A DNA stretch of 64,000 nucleotides from Actinophytocola xanthii (lineage in GTDB: Bacteria; Actinomycetota; Actinomycetes; Mycobacteriales; Pseudonocardiaceae): the NCBI RefSeq assembly GCF_001921205.1, contig NZ_MSIE01000001.1, forward strand, positions 62,001 through 126,000, written 5' to 3'. Both the position numbers and the translations under genes were made by a program. Positions 15,176 to 23,588 of this stretch are shown in pieces; position 1 is the first letter of the stretch; each line of letters opens with the position of its first letter. The notes beneath the pieces are model-generated. The model was not told where the DNA came from, searched no databases, and saw nothing but the letters and a program-made list of their open reading frames with translations.

Positions 15176-16657
15176 TCAGTCAACCGGGGTGAGCACACCG
15201 TCGACGCGGCGTGGGACGCCCAGCGGGTTGCCGTCCCGCAGCACGGTCGGCAGCAGGTGCTGGGGCACGTTCTGGTAGGTCACCGGCCGGAGGAACCGCC
15301 GCAGGGAGGCGGTGCCCACCGAGGTGTGCGCCGCGGAGGTGGTCGCCGGGTAGGGGCCGCCGTGGTGCATGGCGTAGGTGACGGCGACCCCGGTGGGCCA
15401 GCCGTTCCACAGCACCCGGCCGGCGCGCCCGGACAACTCGGCCAGCAGCACGGCGGCGACCGGGTCCTCCCCCTCGCCGTGCACGGTCGCGGTCAGCTCG
15501 CCGGTGAACGTCCGCGCGCAGGCCACCAGCTCGTCCTCGCCGGAGTAGGTCACCACGATCGACGTGGGTCCGAAGCACTCGACGGCCAGCTCCGAGCGGT
15601 GCGCGAGGAAGTCCGCGGCGCTCACCGCGAGCAGCGTCGGCGCCGGCCCCGCGGCACTGTCGGTGCCGGCGGCCAGCAGGCGGGTCGCGGGGTGGCCGGC
15701 GAGGGTGGACAGCGTCCTCGCGTGGCCGTCGGCGACCCGGTCGTTGAGCAGGCGCGCCGTCGGGCGCTCGGCGAGCGCGGCCACCAGCCGCTCCTCCACC
15801 GCGGGCCCGGCGGCGGCGGGTAAGAACAGCAGGCCGGGCTTGGTGCAGAACTGCCCGGCGCCGAGGGTGAACGAGGCCAGGTACCCGTCGGCGATCTCCC
15901 CGGCCCGGCTGCTGGCGGCGGCCTCGGTGACGAGGACGGGGTTCACGCTGCCCATCTCGGCGTAGAACGGGATCGGGTCCGGGCGCGAGCAGGCCAGGTC
16001 GAACAGGGCCCGTCCGGCGGTGTTCGACCCGGTGAAGGCGCCGGCCATGACCCTGGGGTCGAGCACCGCCGCGCGGCCGGCCTCCTCGCCGGTCACCAGG
16101 GCGAAGGTTCCCTCCGGCAGCCCCACCTCGCCCAGCGCCTCGGACACCAGTGAGGCGGTGGCGGCGCTCAGCCGGGGGTGGCCGGGGTTCGCCTTGAGCA
16201 CCACCGGGCAGCCGACCGCGAGCGCGGCCGCGGTGTCGCCGCCGGCCACGCTGAACGCGAACGGGAAGTTGCTGGCCGCGAACACCACGACCGGACCGAT
16301 GGGGCGCAGCATCCGTCGCAGGTCCGGCCGCCCGCCGGCCGGCCAGTGCGGGTCCGGCGAGTCGAGGGCGACCTCCAGGTAGCCCCCGTCGGCCACGGCC
16401 TCGGCGAGCAGCCGAAGCTGGAACGTGGTGCGGCCGAGCTCGCCGACCAGCCGCGGCTCGACCGGCAGCCCGGTCTCGTCGTTGGCCAGCGGCACCAGGT
16501 CGCCGACGGCGTCGTCCAGCGCGTCGGCCACGCGGCGCAGGGCACGGGCCCGGACCTCGCCGGAGGTGTCGACGAGCCGCTCGTAGGCACTCGATGCGGC
16601 CGCCAGCACGGCGTCGAGCTCCCGCGCGGTGGTGTCCTCGTCGCTCACCCTGGTCAT
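15176..16657 (-). CDS. NADP-type aldehyde dehydrogenase (2-ketoglutarate semialdehyde dehydrogenase-like)
   Basis: A 493-residue aldehyde dehydrogenase of the subgroup that oxidises 2-oxoglutarate semialdehyde in sugar-acid and hydroxyproline breakdown. The oxyanion Asn130 lies in VFAASNFPFAFS, the catalytic Cys271 in LGAGQFCTKPG and the general-base Glu in YAEMGSVNP. The subgroup N-terminus and the ending NVPQHLLP also fit. ATG at 16657 or GTG one codon upstream is the start. It runs in the same direction as the MocR gene, with 12-bp tandem repeats between them. The talarate-dehydratase-like gene at 7.5 kb belongs to a pathway that could yield such a semialdehyde, but the two are 6.5 kb apart. 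Confidence 0.86.
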   Translation of the reverse strand: MTRVSDEDTTARELDAVLAAASSAYERLVDTSGEVRARALRRVADALDDAVGDLVPLANDETGLPVEPRLVGELGRTTFQLRLLAEAVADGGYLEVALDSPDPHWPAGGRPDLRRMLRPIGPVVVFAASNFPFAFSVAGGDTAAALAVGCPVVLKANPGHPRLSAATASLVSEALGEVGLPEGTFALVTGEEAGRAAVLDPRVMAGAFTGSNTAGRALFDLACSRPDPIPFYAEMGSVNPVLVTEAAASSRAGEIADGYLASFTLGAGQFCTKPGLLFLPAAAGPAVEERLVAALAERPTARLLNDRVADGHARTLSTLAGHPATRLLAAGTDSAAGPAPTLLAVSAADFLAHRSELAVECFGPTSIVVTYSGEDELVACARTFTGELTATVHGEGEDPVAAVLLAELSGRAGRVLWNGWPTGVAVTYAMHHGGPYPATTSAAHTSVGTASLRRFLRPVTYQNVPQHLLPTVLRDGNPLGVPRRVDGVLTPVD

Positions 16658-16669
16658 CACCCGACCGTA

Positions 16670-16727
16670 TCTCACGCCAGGTCTCACGCCAGGTCTCACG
16701 CCCGGTCTCACGCCAGGTCTCACGCCA
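16670..16727. repeat. 12-bp tandem repeat (about 4.8 units) at the end of the MocR gene
   Basis: The unit GGTCTCACGCCA is repeated at 16680, 16692 (last base C), 16704 and 16716, with a partial unit at 16670. The repeats begin inside the last codons of the MocR gene: the TGA stop lies in the unit at 16716. Because the unit is 12 bases long every unit carries a TGA in the same frame. The array fills most of the gap before the aldehyde dehydrogenase start. Confidence 0.97.
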
Positions 16728-18135
16728 TTGACGCGGCGAGCCGGCGCAGACCCGGTTCGACCCGGTCGAGCTCGATCGCCCCGTAGCCGATCGCCAGCCC
16801 CGGGCGCCCCGGGCCTTCGGCGTGGTACCCGCCGAGGCTCTCGACCGCGACCCCGGCCGCGGTGGCGCGGGCGACCAGCGCGTCGACGTCGACCGGAACA
16901 CGCAGCCACGCCGCCAGGTGCAGACCCGCCGTGGCGGGCACGACCTCGAGAGTGTCGTGGAAGTCCCGGCGCAGCACCGAGAGCACGCGCTCGTGCCGTG
17001 CGGCGTACTCGCGGGTGGCGCGGCGCAGGTGGCGGGAGAACAGGCCTTCGGACAGGAACGCCGCCATGGCGCCCTGCGTCGCGGGGTCGCCCTGCCGGTC
17101 GGTCAGCGCCCTGGCCGCGCGGACCGCGGACCGCAGCGACGGCGGCACGACCAGGAAACCCAGGCGCAGCGCGGGAAGCATCGTCTTCGCGAACGACCCG
17201 ACATAGAGCACCCGACGCCCGCGGTCGAGGCCGTGCAGGGGTTCCAGTGGCCGCTCGGAGAAGCGGAACTCGCTGTCGTAGTCGTCCTCGACCACCACGG
17301 CCCGCTGCCGGTGGGCCCACGCCAGCAGCTCGCCGCGCCGGCGCAGCGACATCGGCATGCCGAGCGGGAACTGGTGCGAGGGCGTGGTGTAGACCAGTCG
17401 CGTCGCGGACGGGATCGCCGAGACCACAAGGCCTTCGCCGTCCACCGGCACCCCCGTCACCCGCGCGCCGAGTGCGGCGAACACCGCGCGTGCCGGCGGG
17501 TAGCCGGGCTCCTCGACCGCGACCCGGTCGCCGGGCCCGACCAGCACGCGACCCAGGACGTCCAGCGCCTGCTGGGCGCCCTGGGTCACCAGCACGTCCT
17601 CCGGGTCGGCCAGCACCGAGCGGGACAGCCCGACGTGGCGGGCGATCTCGGCCCGCAGACCGGGGTGCCCGGCCGGATGCCCGTAGGCGGCCGCCTCCGG
17701 GGGGAGCTCGCGCAGCTCGCGGCCGACCAGCCGGCGCCACGCGGTCATCGGGAACCGACGCACGTCCGGCACCCCCACCCGGAAGTCGAACTCGGCTACC
17801 CGAGTGTCCTCGAAGGACATCATGGGCGTGCGCCAGGCCGGGCGGACGGGAATCGGGTCGGCGTCCGGGGCCGCGGTCACCCCCGTGCGCACCGGCGGCT
17901 CGGCGCAGACGAAGGTGCCGGCTCCCACCCGGGCCACCAGAAACCCCTCGGCCGTCAGCCGGTCGTAGGCGGCGGTGACGGTGTTGCGGGACACGGCCAG
18001 TCGCCACGCCAGCTCACGGGACGGCGGCACCCGCTCCCCCGGTGCCAGCCGTCCGCTCACGATCGCCTCGTGCAGCTGGCGGTAGATGCTCGCGGCGAGA
18101 TCACCCGAGCTTGTGAGGCCGACGTGGAACTCCAC
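16720..18135 (-). CDS. MocR-family transcriptional regulator (GntR winged helix fused to an aminotransferase-like domain)
   Basis: A 471-residue fusion. A GntR winged helix (residues 10-75; GRLAPGERVPPSRELAWRL, VSRNTVTAAYDRL) is joined to a PLP-dependent fold-type I domain. The PLP-binding Lys is Lys317 in GSFAKTMLPALRLG; VVEDDYDSEFRF holds the cofactor-contact Asp. MocR proteins sense PLP or amino compounds and act on divergent genes. The divergent MFS gene with two ATTGGC direct repeats between is the likely target; the aldehyde dehydrogenase downstream on the same strand may be co-controlled. The start is GTG at 18135 with a weak AGGG site. The stop lies inside tandem repeats. Confidence 0.9.
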   Translation of the reverse strand: MEFHVGLTSSGDLAASIYRQLHEAIVSGRLAPGERVPPSRELAWRLAVSRNTVTAAYDRLTAEGFLVARVGAGTFVCAEPPVRTGVTAAPDADPIPVRPAWRTPMMSFEDTRVAEFDFRVGVPDVRRFPMTAWRRLVGRELRELPPEAAAYGHPAGHPGLRAEIARHVGLSRSVLADPEDVLVTQGAQQALDVLGRVLVGPGDRVAVEEPGYPPARAVFAALGARVTGVPVDGEGLVVSAIPSATRLVYTTPSHQFPLGMPMSLRRRGELLAWAHRQRAVVVEDDYDSEFRFSERPLEPLHGLDRGRRVLYVGSFAKTMLPALRLGFLVVPPSLRSAVRAARALTDRQGDPATQGAMAAFLSEGLFSRHLRRATREYAARHERVLSVLRRDFHDTLEVVPATAGLHLAAWLRVPVDVDALVARATAAGVAVESLGGYHAEGPGRPGLAIGYGAIELDRVEPGLRRLAASMA

Positions 18136-18148
18136 CGGCAGACCCTAC

Positions 18149-18198
18149 ATTGGCTCCTTCTATCGGATCTCGATTGGCACTTCAACGGGTCCAATCGG
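18149..18198. promoter_or_regulatory. Repeated ATTGG motifs in the MocR/MFS divergent gap (putative MocR sites)
   Basis: ATTGGCTCCTTC (18149) and ATTGGCACTTC (18173) are direct repeats 24 bases apart, and an inverted CCAATCGG follows at 18191, making GATTGG/CCAATC dyads. MocR regulators typically bind direct repeats of this spacing in the gap to a divergent gene. Binding is inferred. Confidence 0.5.
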
Positions 18199-18243
18199 CG
18201 TCGTAGCCTCGACAAGCCACCTCCTCGACCCGAGCGGAGCACG

Positions 18244-19458
18244 ATGCGTCGCCTCGTTCCCCCTGCCGGCCCGGTCCGCGTGCTCGCGGCGGCGCAGCTC
18301 GCCGACGCCGTCGGGCTCGGCGGCTACCTCGTCTGCTCCGCCCTCTACTTCACGCGGGTCGTGGGGCTGAGCGCGACCCAGGTCGGGTTCGGGCTGACTG
18401 TGGGGTGGGCGGTGGGGCTGCTGGCCGGCGTGCCGCTGGGCCACCTCGCCGACCGCCGCGGGCCGCGCGGGGTGGCGATGGTGCTCGCGGTGGTCGTCGC
18501 CACCGCGCTGCTGCTGTTCCTGACCGTCCGCTCGTTCGTGCCGTTCGTCCTGGTGGCGAGCCTGTACGGAGCCGCTCAGTGCGGGCTCGTCGCCGCTCGG
18601 CAGGCACTGCTGGCCGCCCTCGTGCCCGCGGCGGAGCGGACCGCGGTCCGGGCCGTGCTCCAGGTCGTGATCAACGGCGGCCTCGCCGTGGGTGGGGCCT
18701 TCGGCGGGCTGGCCCTGCACCTGGACAGCGCACCCGCCTACCTGACGGTGCTCGCGGTGGACGCGCTCGGCGTCCTGGCCTCGGCCGCACTGCTGAGCAG
18801 CCTGCCCCCGGTGCCCGCGACACCCCGCGCGCCGGCCGGCCAACCGGCGCCGACGGTACTGCGCGACCGACCCTATGTGCTGCTCACCGCACTGAACATG
18901 GTGCTGCAACTGCACATTCCCCTGATCACGCTCGCGACTCCACTGTGGATTATCGAGCACACCGCCGCTCCGAGGTGGACTGTCGCGGTGCTGCTCGTGC
19001 TCAACACCGCCTCGGTCGTGCTGTTCCAGGTCCGGGTCGCCCGGCGGGTGCATGACCTGGAGAGCGCGGGCCGGCAGGTGCGGGGCGCGGGGGTGTTCCT
19101 GCTGCTCGCCTGCGCGGCGTTCGCCGCATCGGCCGCCGGCTCCTCACCGTGGGTGGCGCTGGTCGTCCTGGTCGTCGCGGCCGCACTGCAGGTGGTGGCA
19201 GAGATGATGCAGGCGAGCGGCGCCTGGCAGATCAGCTTCGACCTCGCACCCCCCGGCCGGCACGGTCAGTACCAGGGTTTTTTCGGATCGGGCTTCGCGG
19301 TCGCGCGGATGCTCGGCCCGCTGCTGCTCGCCACGCTCGTCCTCGAGGGCGGTACCGCGGGTTGGCTGCTGCTGGGAGCCGCGTTCCTGTCGGCCGGAGT
19401 CGCGACGGTGCCGGCGGTGCGGATGGCCGCACCGACGGCGACACCTCCGCGTCGTTGA
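18244..19458 (+). CDS. MFS transporter (probable drug/metabolite exporter)
   Basis: A 404-residue, 12-helix major-facilitator protein. The loop motif between helices 2 and 3, GHLADRRGPRG, is the clearest landmark. A hydrophilic central loop (about residues 195-210) separates the two halves. GGAGC lies before the ATG. It is divergent from the MocR regulator, the usual arrangement for a regulated exporter. No closer family could be recognised and the substrate is unknown. Confidence 0.85.
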   Translation: MRRLVPPAGPVRVLAAAQLADAVGLGGYLVCSALYFTRVVGLSATQVGFGLTVGWAVGLLAGVPLGHLADRRGPRGVAMVLAVVVATALLLFLTVRSFVPFVLVASLYGAAQCGLVAARQALLAALVPAAERTAVRAVLQVVINGGLAVGGAFGGLALHLDSAPAYLTVLAVDALGVLASAALLSSLPPVPATPRAPAGQPAPTVLRDRPYVLLTALNMVLQLHIPLITLATPLWIIEHTAAPRWTVAVLLVLNTASVVLFQVRVARRVHDLESAGRQVRGAGVFLLLACAAFAASAAGSSPWVALVVLVVAAALQVVAEMMQASGAWQISFDLAPPGRHGQYQGFFGSGFAVARMLGPLLLATLVLEGGTAGWLLLGAAFLSAGVATVPAVRMAAPTATPPRR

Positions 19459-19493
19459 TCGTCTAGGCTGCCCCTGACGGACGGGGGCTGATC

Positions 19494-21206
19494 ATGGACG
19501 ACGAGGCGGCGACGGCACGCGAGACCGGTGTGGACACCTCACCTGGTGAGCCGCGACCACTCGCCGCCGAACGCCCAGCGGTGACCGACCGGATCGTGTT
19601 CGGCGTCGCCGCCGCGCTCGCCGTCGTGTTCCTCGCGTGGGGGGTTCTCGGCACCGACTCGATGGTCGAGGTGTCCGCGAGCATCCTCAACGACGGCGTC
19701 ATCCCCTACGGCGGCTGGGCCTTCGTGCTCGTCGCGAGCGGGTTCGTGCTGTTCGCCTTGGGGTTGGCGATCAGCCGCTACGGCCGGATCCCGCTCGGGG
19801 CGGACCGGGAGCGGCCGGAGTTCCGCACGGTGTCCTGGATCGCGATGATGTTCAGCGCGGGCATGGGGATCGGGCTGATGTTCTTCGGCGTAGCCGAGCC
19901 GGTCACCCACCTGATGAGCCCGCCGCCGGGCACCGCGGCGCCCGCGTCGGACGAGGCCGTGCACACCGCGATGGCGACGACGTTGTTCCACTGGACAGTG
20001 CACCCGTGGGCGATCTACGCGGTCGTCGGTCTGGCGCTGGCGTACAGCACGTTCCGGCGCGGACGGCGCAAGCTGTTCAGCGCGGTGTTCGCGCCGCTGC
20101 TCGGGCAGCGCCGGTCGGCGGGGCCGCTGGGCAGGGCGATCGACGTCATGGCGATCTTCGCGACGCTGTTCGGGTCGGCGGCGTCGCTGGGCCTCGGCGC
20201 GCTCCAGGTCGGCGAGGGGATGAGGTACGTCGGCTGGGTCGACGAGCCGGGCACCCTGCTGCTGGTCGCCATCATCGCCGTGCTGACGATGGCGTTCGTG
20301 GCCTCCGCGGTGTCCGGTGTGGCCAGGGGGATCCAGTGGCTGTCGAACACCAACATGGTGCTCGCGGCGGTGCTGGCGTTCTTCGTGCTCGTGGTGGGTC
20401 CGACGGTGCTGGTCCTGAACCTGGTGCCCGGCGCGATCGGCGACTACGTCAGGGAGTTCGCCACGATGTCCGGCCGCAGCGGCACGACCGGCGGCGAGGA
20501 GATGCGGGCCTGGCTCGGCGGTTGGACGATCTTCTACTGGGCGTGGTGGATCTCGTGGACGCCGTTCGTGGGGATGTTCATCGCGCGGATCAGCCGCGGC
20601 CGGTCGATCCGGCAGTTCGTGGCCGGCGTGATCCTGGTGCCGAGCGTGGTGAGCCTGTTCTGGTTCGCGGTCTTCGGCGGCGCGGCGATCCAGGAGCAGC
20701 GGGACGCGCTGGCGGCCCAGGGCCTGACCTCCGCCGAGATCGCGGAGCGCAGTGCCGCCGGCACCCTGTCCGAGGTGTACGACGCCGGTTCGTGGGTGTA
20801 CAACCCGGACGGCACCTCGCAGGCGATGACGTTCGCGTTCCTGGAACAGCTCCCGCTGTCCACTGTGGCCGCCGTCCTGGTGGTCATCCTGGTGTCGATC
20901 TTCTTCGTCTCCGGCGCCGACGCCGCCTCGGTGGTCATGGGCACCCTCTCCCAGGGCGGCTCGGTCCACCCGACGCGGCCGGTCGTGGTCTTCTGGGGCG
21001 TGCTCATGGGTGCCGTGGCCGCGGTGATGCTGCTCGCCGGCGACGGCAGCGGCAACGCGCTGACCGGCCTACAGAACCTCACGATCATCGTCGCGGCCCC
21101 GTTCGCCCTCGTGATGATCGGGCTGTGCTGGTCCCTGTGGCGCGACCTCCGAACCGACCCGCTTGTCCTGCGCGAGAACGAGATGCTCAGACAACTGCGC
21201 TCCTGA
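19494..21206 (+). CDS. BCCT-family transporter (betaine/carnitine/choline type)
   Basis: A 570-residue BetP-like carrier for quaternary ammonium compounds, usually sodium- or proton-coupled. The helix-3 glycine stretch MFSAGMGIGLMFFGVAEP and the tryptophan segment WAWWISWTPFVGMFIARISR are diagnostic. The N-terminal tail is short and acidic, and the C-terminal tail is only about 25 residues, shorter than the osmosensing tail of BetP, so strong osmotic gating is less likely. The last 20 bases overlap the end of the convergent NACHT gene. Glycine betaine or choline uptake is the best guess. Confidence 0.9.
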   Translation: MDDEAATARETGVDTSPGEPRPLAAERPAVTDRIVFGVAAALAVVFLAWGVLGTDSMVEVSASILNDGVIPYGGWAFVLVASGFVLFALGLAISRYGRIPLGADRERPEFRTVSWIAMMFSAGMGIGLMFFGVAEPVTHLMSPPPGTAAPASDEAVHTAMATTLFHWTVHPWAIYAVVGLALAYSTFRRGRRKLFSAVFAPLLGQRRSAGPLGRAIDVMAIFATLFGSAASLGLGALQVGEGMRYVGWVDEPGTLLLVAIIAVLTMAFVASAVSGVARGIQWLSNTNMVLAAVLAFFVLVVGPTVLVLNLVPGAIGDYVREFATMSGRSGTTGGEEMRAWLGGWTIFYWAWWISWTPFVGMFIARISRGRSIRQFVAGVILVPSVVSLFWFAVFGGAAIQEQRDALAAQGLTSAEIAERSAAGTLSEVYDAGSWVYNPDGTSQAMTFAFLEQLPLSTVAAVLVVILVSIFFVSGADAASVVMGTLSQGGSVHPTRPVVVFWGVLMGAVAAVMLLAGDGSGNALTGLQNLTIIVAAPFALVMIGLCWSLWRDLRTDPLVLRENEMLRQLRS

Positions 21207-23538
21207 GCGGGGGGGTCGGGTCGGCGAGGAGGTGGTCCTGTAGCCGGGCGTGGCGGAACTGGTAGACCGCCCCGGTCTGCCGGAGCACGCCCCGCTGGTA
21301 GGCGTCGGTGAGGAACGCCTGGACCCGCCAGGGGAGGCGGCCGGTCAGCGGCAGCCATCCCCGCACCAGAACCAGCCAGTAGGCCCAGGCGCTGATCGCA
21401 CGGACGCCTGTCGTCATCCCCACGACCACGACCATGACCGCGGTGATGAGGTCGTCCCCTTCCCCGTAGGAAAGCGACAACCAGAACTCGCGTTCACCCA
21501 TCCAGTACCAGATCCCGCCCACGGGCAGGACCATGAGCCAGACCGCGAGCACCTTGCGGACGGTGTTGCGCCGGTCCCGGGCCAGCGAGTCCGCCGCCCT
21601 GACCGCATCGGCCGCGTTGAGCGGCGCCTCGAGCCCGAACGTGGCCGCGGCCACGAGTCCGAACGCGAGCGCACCCAGCAGCCCGCCCACGAGCAGTTGT
21701 TGTACCGCCACAGCGACGACCGGTCCCGTGAAGCCGCCACCGGCCGCGTCGTACACCGCGAGCGACCAGAACCAGAGCGCGACCACGATCACCAGCCCGG
21801 CCACGTACCCGAGCACGAACCTACTGGCGATGAACCGGGCTCGGCCGCGGAGCTGGAGGCGGGTACCGGTCGGCCGGGGTCCCGTGGTCCGGTCCCCGAC
21901 CAACACGGCGACGAGCCCGGCCGCGGCCCCGATCGGCAACCCGTACTTGAGCCCGTAGAAGAACAACGCCGGGATCGACACCGACGGATACCACGGGCCG
22001 TGCGGGAGCTGGCTCAGGAGAACCAAGATCAGCAGGAACACGAACACGAACACGAGCGCGACCGCGAACCCGACCGTGAGCGCGACGGTCGCCTTGCCGC
22101 GCCGGCGCCCACCGCGGCTCCTTCTGGTCAGCCGCACCGTCAGGGCGACCGTCACCCCACTCGCCGCGGCGGCCGCGAGCCCGAACGAAAGCCAGTAGCT
22201 GAGCGGGGACATGGTCCCGCTCATGAGTCTGGGTGCGAGCCCGACCGCGAACCCGATCAGGAGACCGTCCAGGAGCGCGAAGAGGCGGGTCCGGACGCGT
22301 CGGGGGACGGTGTCGCGGAGCTGCCACCAGGCCAGGTCGCGCGTGCCCGCCTCGCGGAGGTGACCGGCGAGGTAGGCCAGGTAGTGGCGAGCGCGGTCGG
22401 CCGGCCAACGAGGGGTGCGCCCGGGTCGGTCGTCCTGGTAGACGGCGGGGACGAACGCGGCCAGCAGGTGGTCCCGCACGGCCGCCGCGGTGGGGAACCG
22501 GTCGGTGGCGAGCAGCTCCGCGGGGTCGCGGCCCGGGGTGTCGCTGTAGATCGTGCGGGCCAGGAACACCATCAGCGGGTTGGTCAGCACCTGGCACAGC
22601 GCGGCCGGACCGGGCGCGTGCGGCTCGGTGCGCATCCGCTCCAGGACCGGGTCCCAGAGCCCGGTGCGGTCGCCGGCGGTGGTGCGGGGCAGGTAGTCGT
22701 GCAGATCGTCGAGGGACAGGTCGTCGAGCTCGACGACGGCGGCCGCGGTGAGCGCGTCCACCCCGCGCACCGCGGCGGCGTACTCGGCGGTGCGGCTGGT
22801 GATCACCGCCGGGGCGTCGGGGCTGGCGTTGAGCCGGCGCAACGCGGCCTGGTGCAACCCCACGTCGAGCTCGTCGAAGCCGTCGAGGACGGGCAGGACC
22901 CGGCCGGCGTCGATCAGCGCACCGGCCCGCGTCGGCCCACCCCGCGCGACGGGGACGGCCAGACCGGGATGGTCGCGGGTGATCTGCTCGGCGAGCCAGC
23001 CGTGCAGCGGCGTGGTTTCGGGGTTCCAGGAGCCGGCGCTGACGATGACCGGCACCGGCTGGCCGGGTCCGCGGGCGTCGAGGAGGTCCAACGCCAGGCG
23101 GCCGGCGAGCACGGTCTTCCCGGCACCGGCCGGGCCCAGGATCACCAGCCGGCCGGACGGGATGCTCCGGTAGACCTGCTCGAGGTGCTCGACCCGGCCG
23201 GCCAGGGCGAGGGGCTCGCCGGTGGCGCCCGCCGGCAGGCGACGGACGTTGGCCCAGTGGTCCGCCAGCTCGGGGGCGGCCGGATGCCAGCGCACCGGCA
23301 ACGCGACCGGGTCGTGGACCCGGCGGTGGGCCTCCTCCTGCCGCCACAGTTTCCGGACGCCCTGCGCCAGGCCCTCGGTCCACTCGTCGATGCGCGAGGA
23401 CCACCCGGGGGCGTTGAGGACGACATCGCCGACGATCGAGCCGACCTGAAGCAGGGGACCGTGGACGACACCACTGGCCTCGTTGTGCGTTGTCGGAGAA
23501 CCACGCTCGGACACGCCGTCGTCGCGCACGGTGCACAC
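21187..23538 (-). CDS. NACHT-domain NTPase with C-terminal membrane domain (NLR-like)
   Basis: A 783-residue protein. A P-loop LVILGPAGAGKT (residues 131-142), Walker B with the NACHT acidic extension LPVLDGFDELD (215-225) and the sensor-like TSRTAEYA identify a NACHT module. Instead of LRR or TPR repeats, the C-terminal half (about residues 405-740) is a set of roughly eight hydrophobic helices, and a short soluble tail follows. The N-terminus holds the glycine-spaced stretch HGPLLQVGSIVGDVVLN (residues 26-42), which resembles short amyloid-type signalling motifs found with bacterial NLRs. NACHT proteins include anti-phage sensors, but membrane-tailed forms are common in actinomycetes and their role is unknown. 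Start codons at 23538, 23529 and 23514 are all possible. Confidence 0.83.
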   Translation of the reverse strand: MCTVRDDGVSERGSPTTHNEASGVVHGPLLQVGSIVGDVVLNAPGWSSRIDEWTEGLAQGVRKLWRQEEAHRRVHDPVALPVRWHPAAPELADHWANVRRLPAGATGEPLALAGRVEHLEQVYRSIPSGRLVILGPAGAGKTVLAGRLALDLLDARGPGQPVPVIVSAGSWNPETTPLHGWLAEQITRDHPGLAVPVARGGPTRAGALIDAGRVLPVLDGFDELDVGLHQAALRRLNASPDAPAVITSRTAEYAAAVRGVDALTAAAVVELDDLSLDDLHDYLPRTTAGDRTGLWDPVLERMRTEPHAPGPAALCQVLTNPLMVFLARTIYSDTPGRDPAELLATDRFPTAAAVRDHLLAAFVPAVYQDDRPGRTPRWPADRARHYLAYLAGHLREAGTRDLAWWQLRDTVPRRVRTRLFALLDGLLIGFAVGLAPRLMSGTMSPLSYWLSFGLAAAAASGVTVALTVRLTRRSRGGRRRGKATVALTVGFAVALVFVFVFLLILVLLSQLPHGPWYPSVSIPALFFYGLKYGLPIGAAAGLVAVLVGDRTTGPRPTGTRLQLRGRARFIASRFVLGYVAGLVIVVALWFWSLAVYDAAGGGFTGPVVAVAVQQLLVGGLLGALAFGLVAAATFGLEAPLNAADAVRAADSLARDRRNTVRKVLAVWLMVLPVGGIWYWMGEREFWLSLSYGEGDDLITAVMVVVVGMTTGVRAISAWAYWLVLVRGWLPLTGRLPWRVQAFLTDAYQRGVLRQTGAVYQFRHARLQDHLLADPTPPLRSAVV

Positions 23539-23588
23539 GATTCCAGACGACCGGCATCACGGCCACCGAGGCCGTTGTCCCGGCCGGG

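Noticed and set aside
16670-16727. Possible CRISPR array
   Set aside because: Units are 12 bp and directly adjacent with no unique spacers; no cas genes are nearby.
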